Positions 7,048 through 7,323 of a stretch of DNA of 7,323 nucleotides are shown here, in pieces. A program made the translations under genes and the position numbers. The stretch's first letter is position 1. Each line of letters starts with the position of its first letter. The DNA comes from DATKKK01 sp964354625 (GTDB lineage Archaea > Thermoproteota > Bathyarchaeia > Bathyarchaeales > Bathycorpusculaceae), in the NCBI GenBank assembly GCA_964354625.1, contig CAYHAK010000067.1, positions 1 through 7,323 of the forward strand, given 5' to 3'. Below the pieces are notes generated by a model, which was given only the letters and a program-made list of their open reading frames with translations, was not told the DNA's origin and ran no database searches.

Positions 7048-7091
7048 CGTGTCCCACGCTGGAGGCGGCGAGTCTGCAGCCTAACGGTCTG

Positions 7092-7323
7092 TCATCGAAT
7101 CTCCGCTAGCCGCCATTCTCTGTAGTCCGTGACGACTTTTCCATATCCCCTCAACATCTCGTCTGTCTCCGCATCGCCCGTATCGACTCTCAGTACTCCT
7201 CCTTCAATGCTTTGAAGCTTGCCCTTCGTTGCCAAAACGAGAATCCGTTCCCTCCCGACTCGCTTGATGATTTCTGGACTTATCTGCTGGTTTCCTCTTC
7301 CCAAGAGGATGCCTTGGTGTCCG
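7092..7323 (-). CDS. ATP-NAD kinase-like protein (COG3199 type), C-terminal part only
   Basis: The frame is open to the right window edge, so the gene's 5' part lies outside. The 76 visible residues end at a TGA at 7092-7094. The segment GRGNQQISPEIIKRVGRE, followed by ILVLATKGKLQSIEGG, RVDTGDAETDEMLRGY and a final VVTDYREWRLAEI, matches the conserved C-terminus of archaeal predicted ATP-NAD kinases, which phosphorylate NAD to NADP. The family is usually around 350-380 residues, so about a fifth is seen and the nucleotide-binding GGDGT-type motif cannot be checked. A TTG within the visible part should not be taken as a start, because conserved sequence (GHQGIL) continues upstream of it. It lies upstream of the cyclophilin gene on the same strand. 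The family call is from recall of the C-terminal pattern and is fairly confident. Confidence 0.75.
   Translation of the reverse strand, partial: GHQGILLGRGNQQISPEIIKRVGRERILVLATKGKLQSIEGGVLRVDTGDAETDEMLRGYGKVVTDYREWRLAEIR

Overview
The window is ordinary archaeal chromosome carrying five complete genes and one gene fragment. Archaeal origin is supported by the archaeal-type (apgM) phosphoglycerate mutase, a prolyl-tRNA synthetase of the archaeal/eukaryotic class with a C-terminal four-Cys zinc site, a tungsten-type aldehyde:ferredoxin oxidoreductase, a COG3199-type ATP-NAD kinase end, and TATA boxes about 26-28 nt from the expected transcription starts. The overall look (moderate G+C, mixed strict-anaerobe enzymes, cyclophilin present) is compatible with a Bathyarchaeia-like member of the Thermoproteota, but that placement is inference.

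Layout. On the + strand from the left: a FAD-dependent oxidoreductase of the D-amino-acid-oxidase/sarcosine-oxidase fold (83-1369), then an AOR-family tungstoenzyme (1447-3279), 77 nt apart and probably functionally linked. On the - strand, converging on the AOR gene, is proS (3348-4790). A 252-bp divergent promoter region (4791-5042) separates proS from apgM (+, 5043-6299). Converging on apgM is a membrane-anchored cyclophilin-type peptidyl-prolyl isomerase (-, 6437-7015). Upstream of it on the same strand is the 3' end of an ATP-NAD kinase-like gene (-, 7092 to beyond the window edge).

How the genes fit together. The left pair is the accessory metabolic part: a flavoprotein expected to oxidise a C-N bond (amino acid or N-methylated amine) next to a ferredoxin-linked aldehyde oxidase, which would suit oxidation of amines or amino acids with electrons passed to ferredoxin. 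The right part is housekeeping: translation (proS), glycolysis/gluconeogenesis (apgM), folding of extracytoplasmic proteins (cyclophilin) and NADP supply (kinase fragment). No RNA genes, mobile elements, CRISPR arrays or long repeats were seen.

I do not see a new defence or mobile system. The points most worth a second look are the flavoprotein-AOR pairing, an altered cofactor motif in the AOR protein, the leaderless promoter that fixes the cyclophilin start, and a His in place of the usual terminal Tyr in ProRS.
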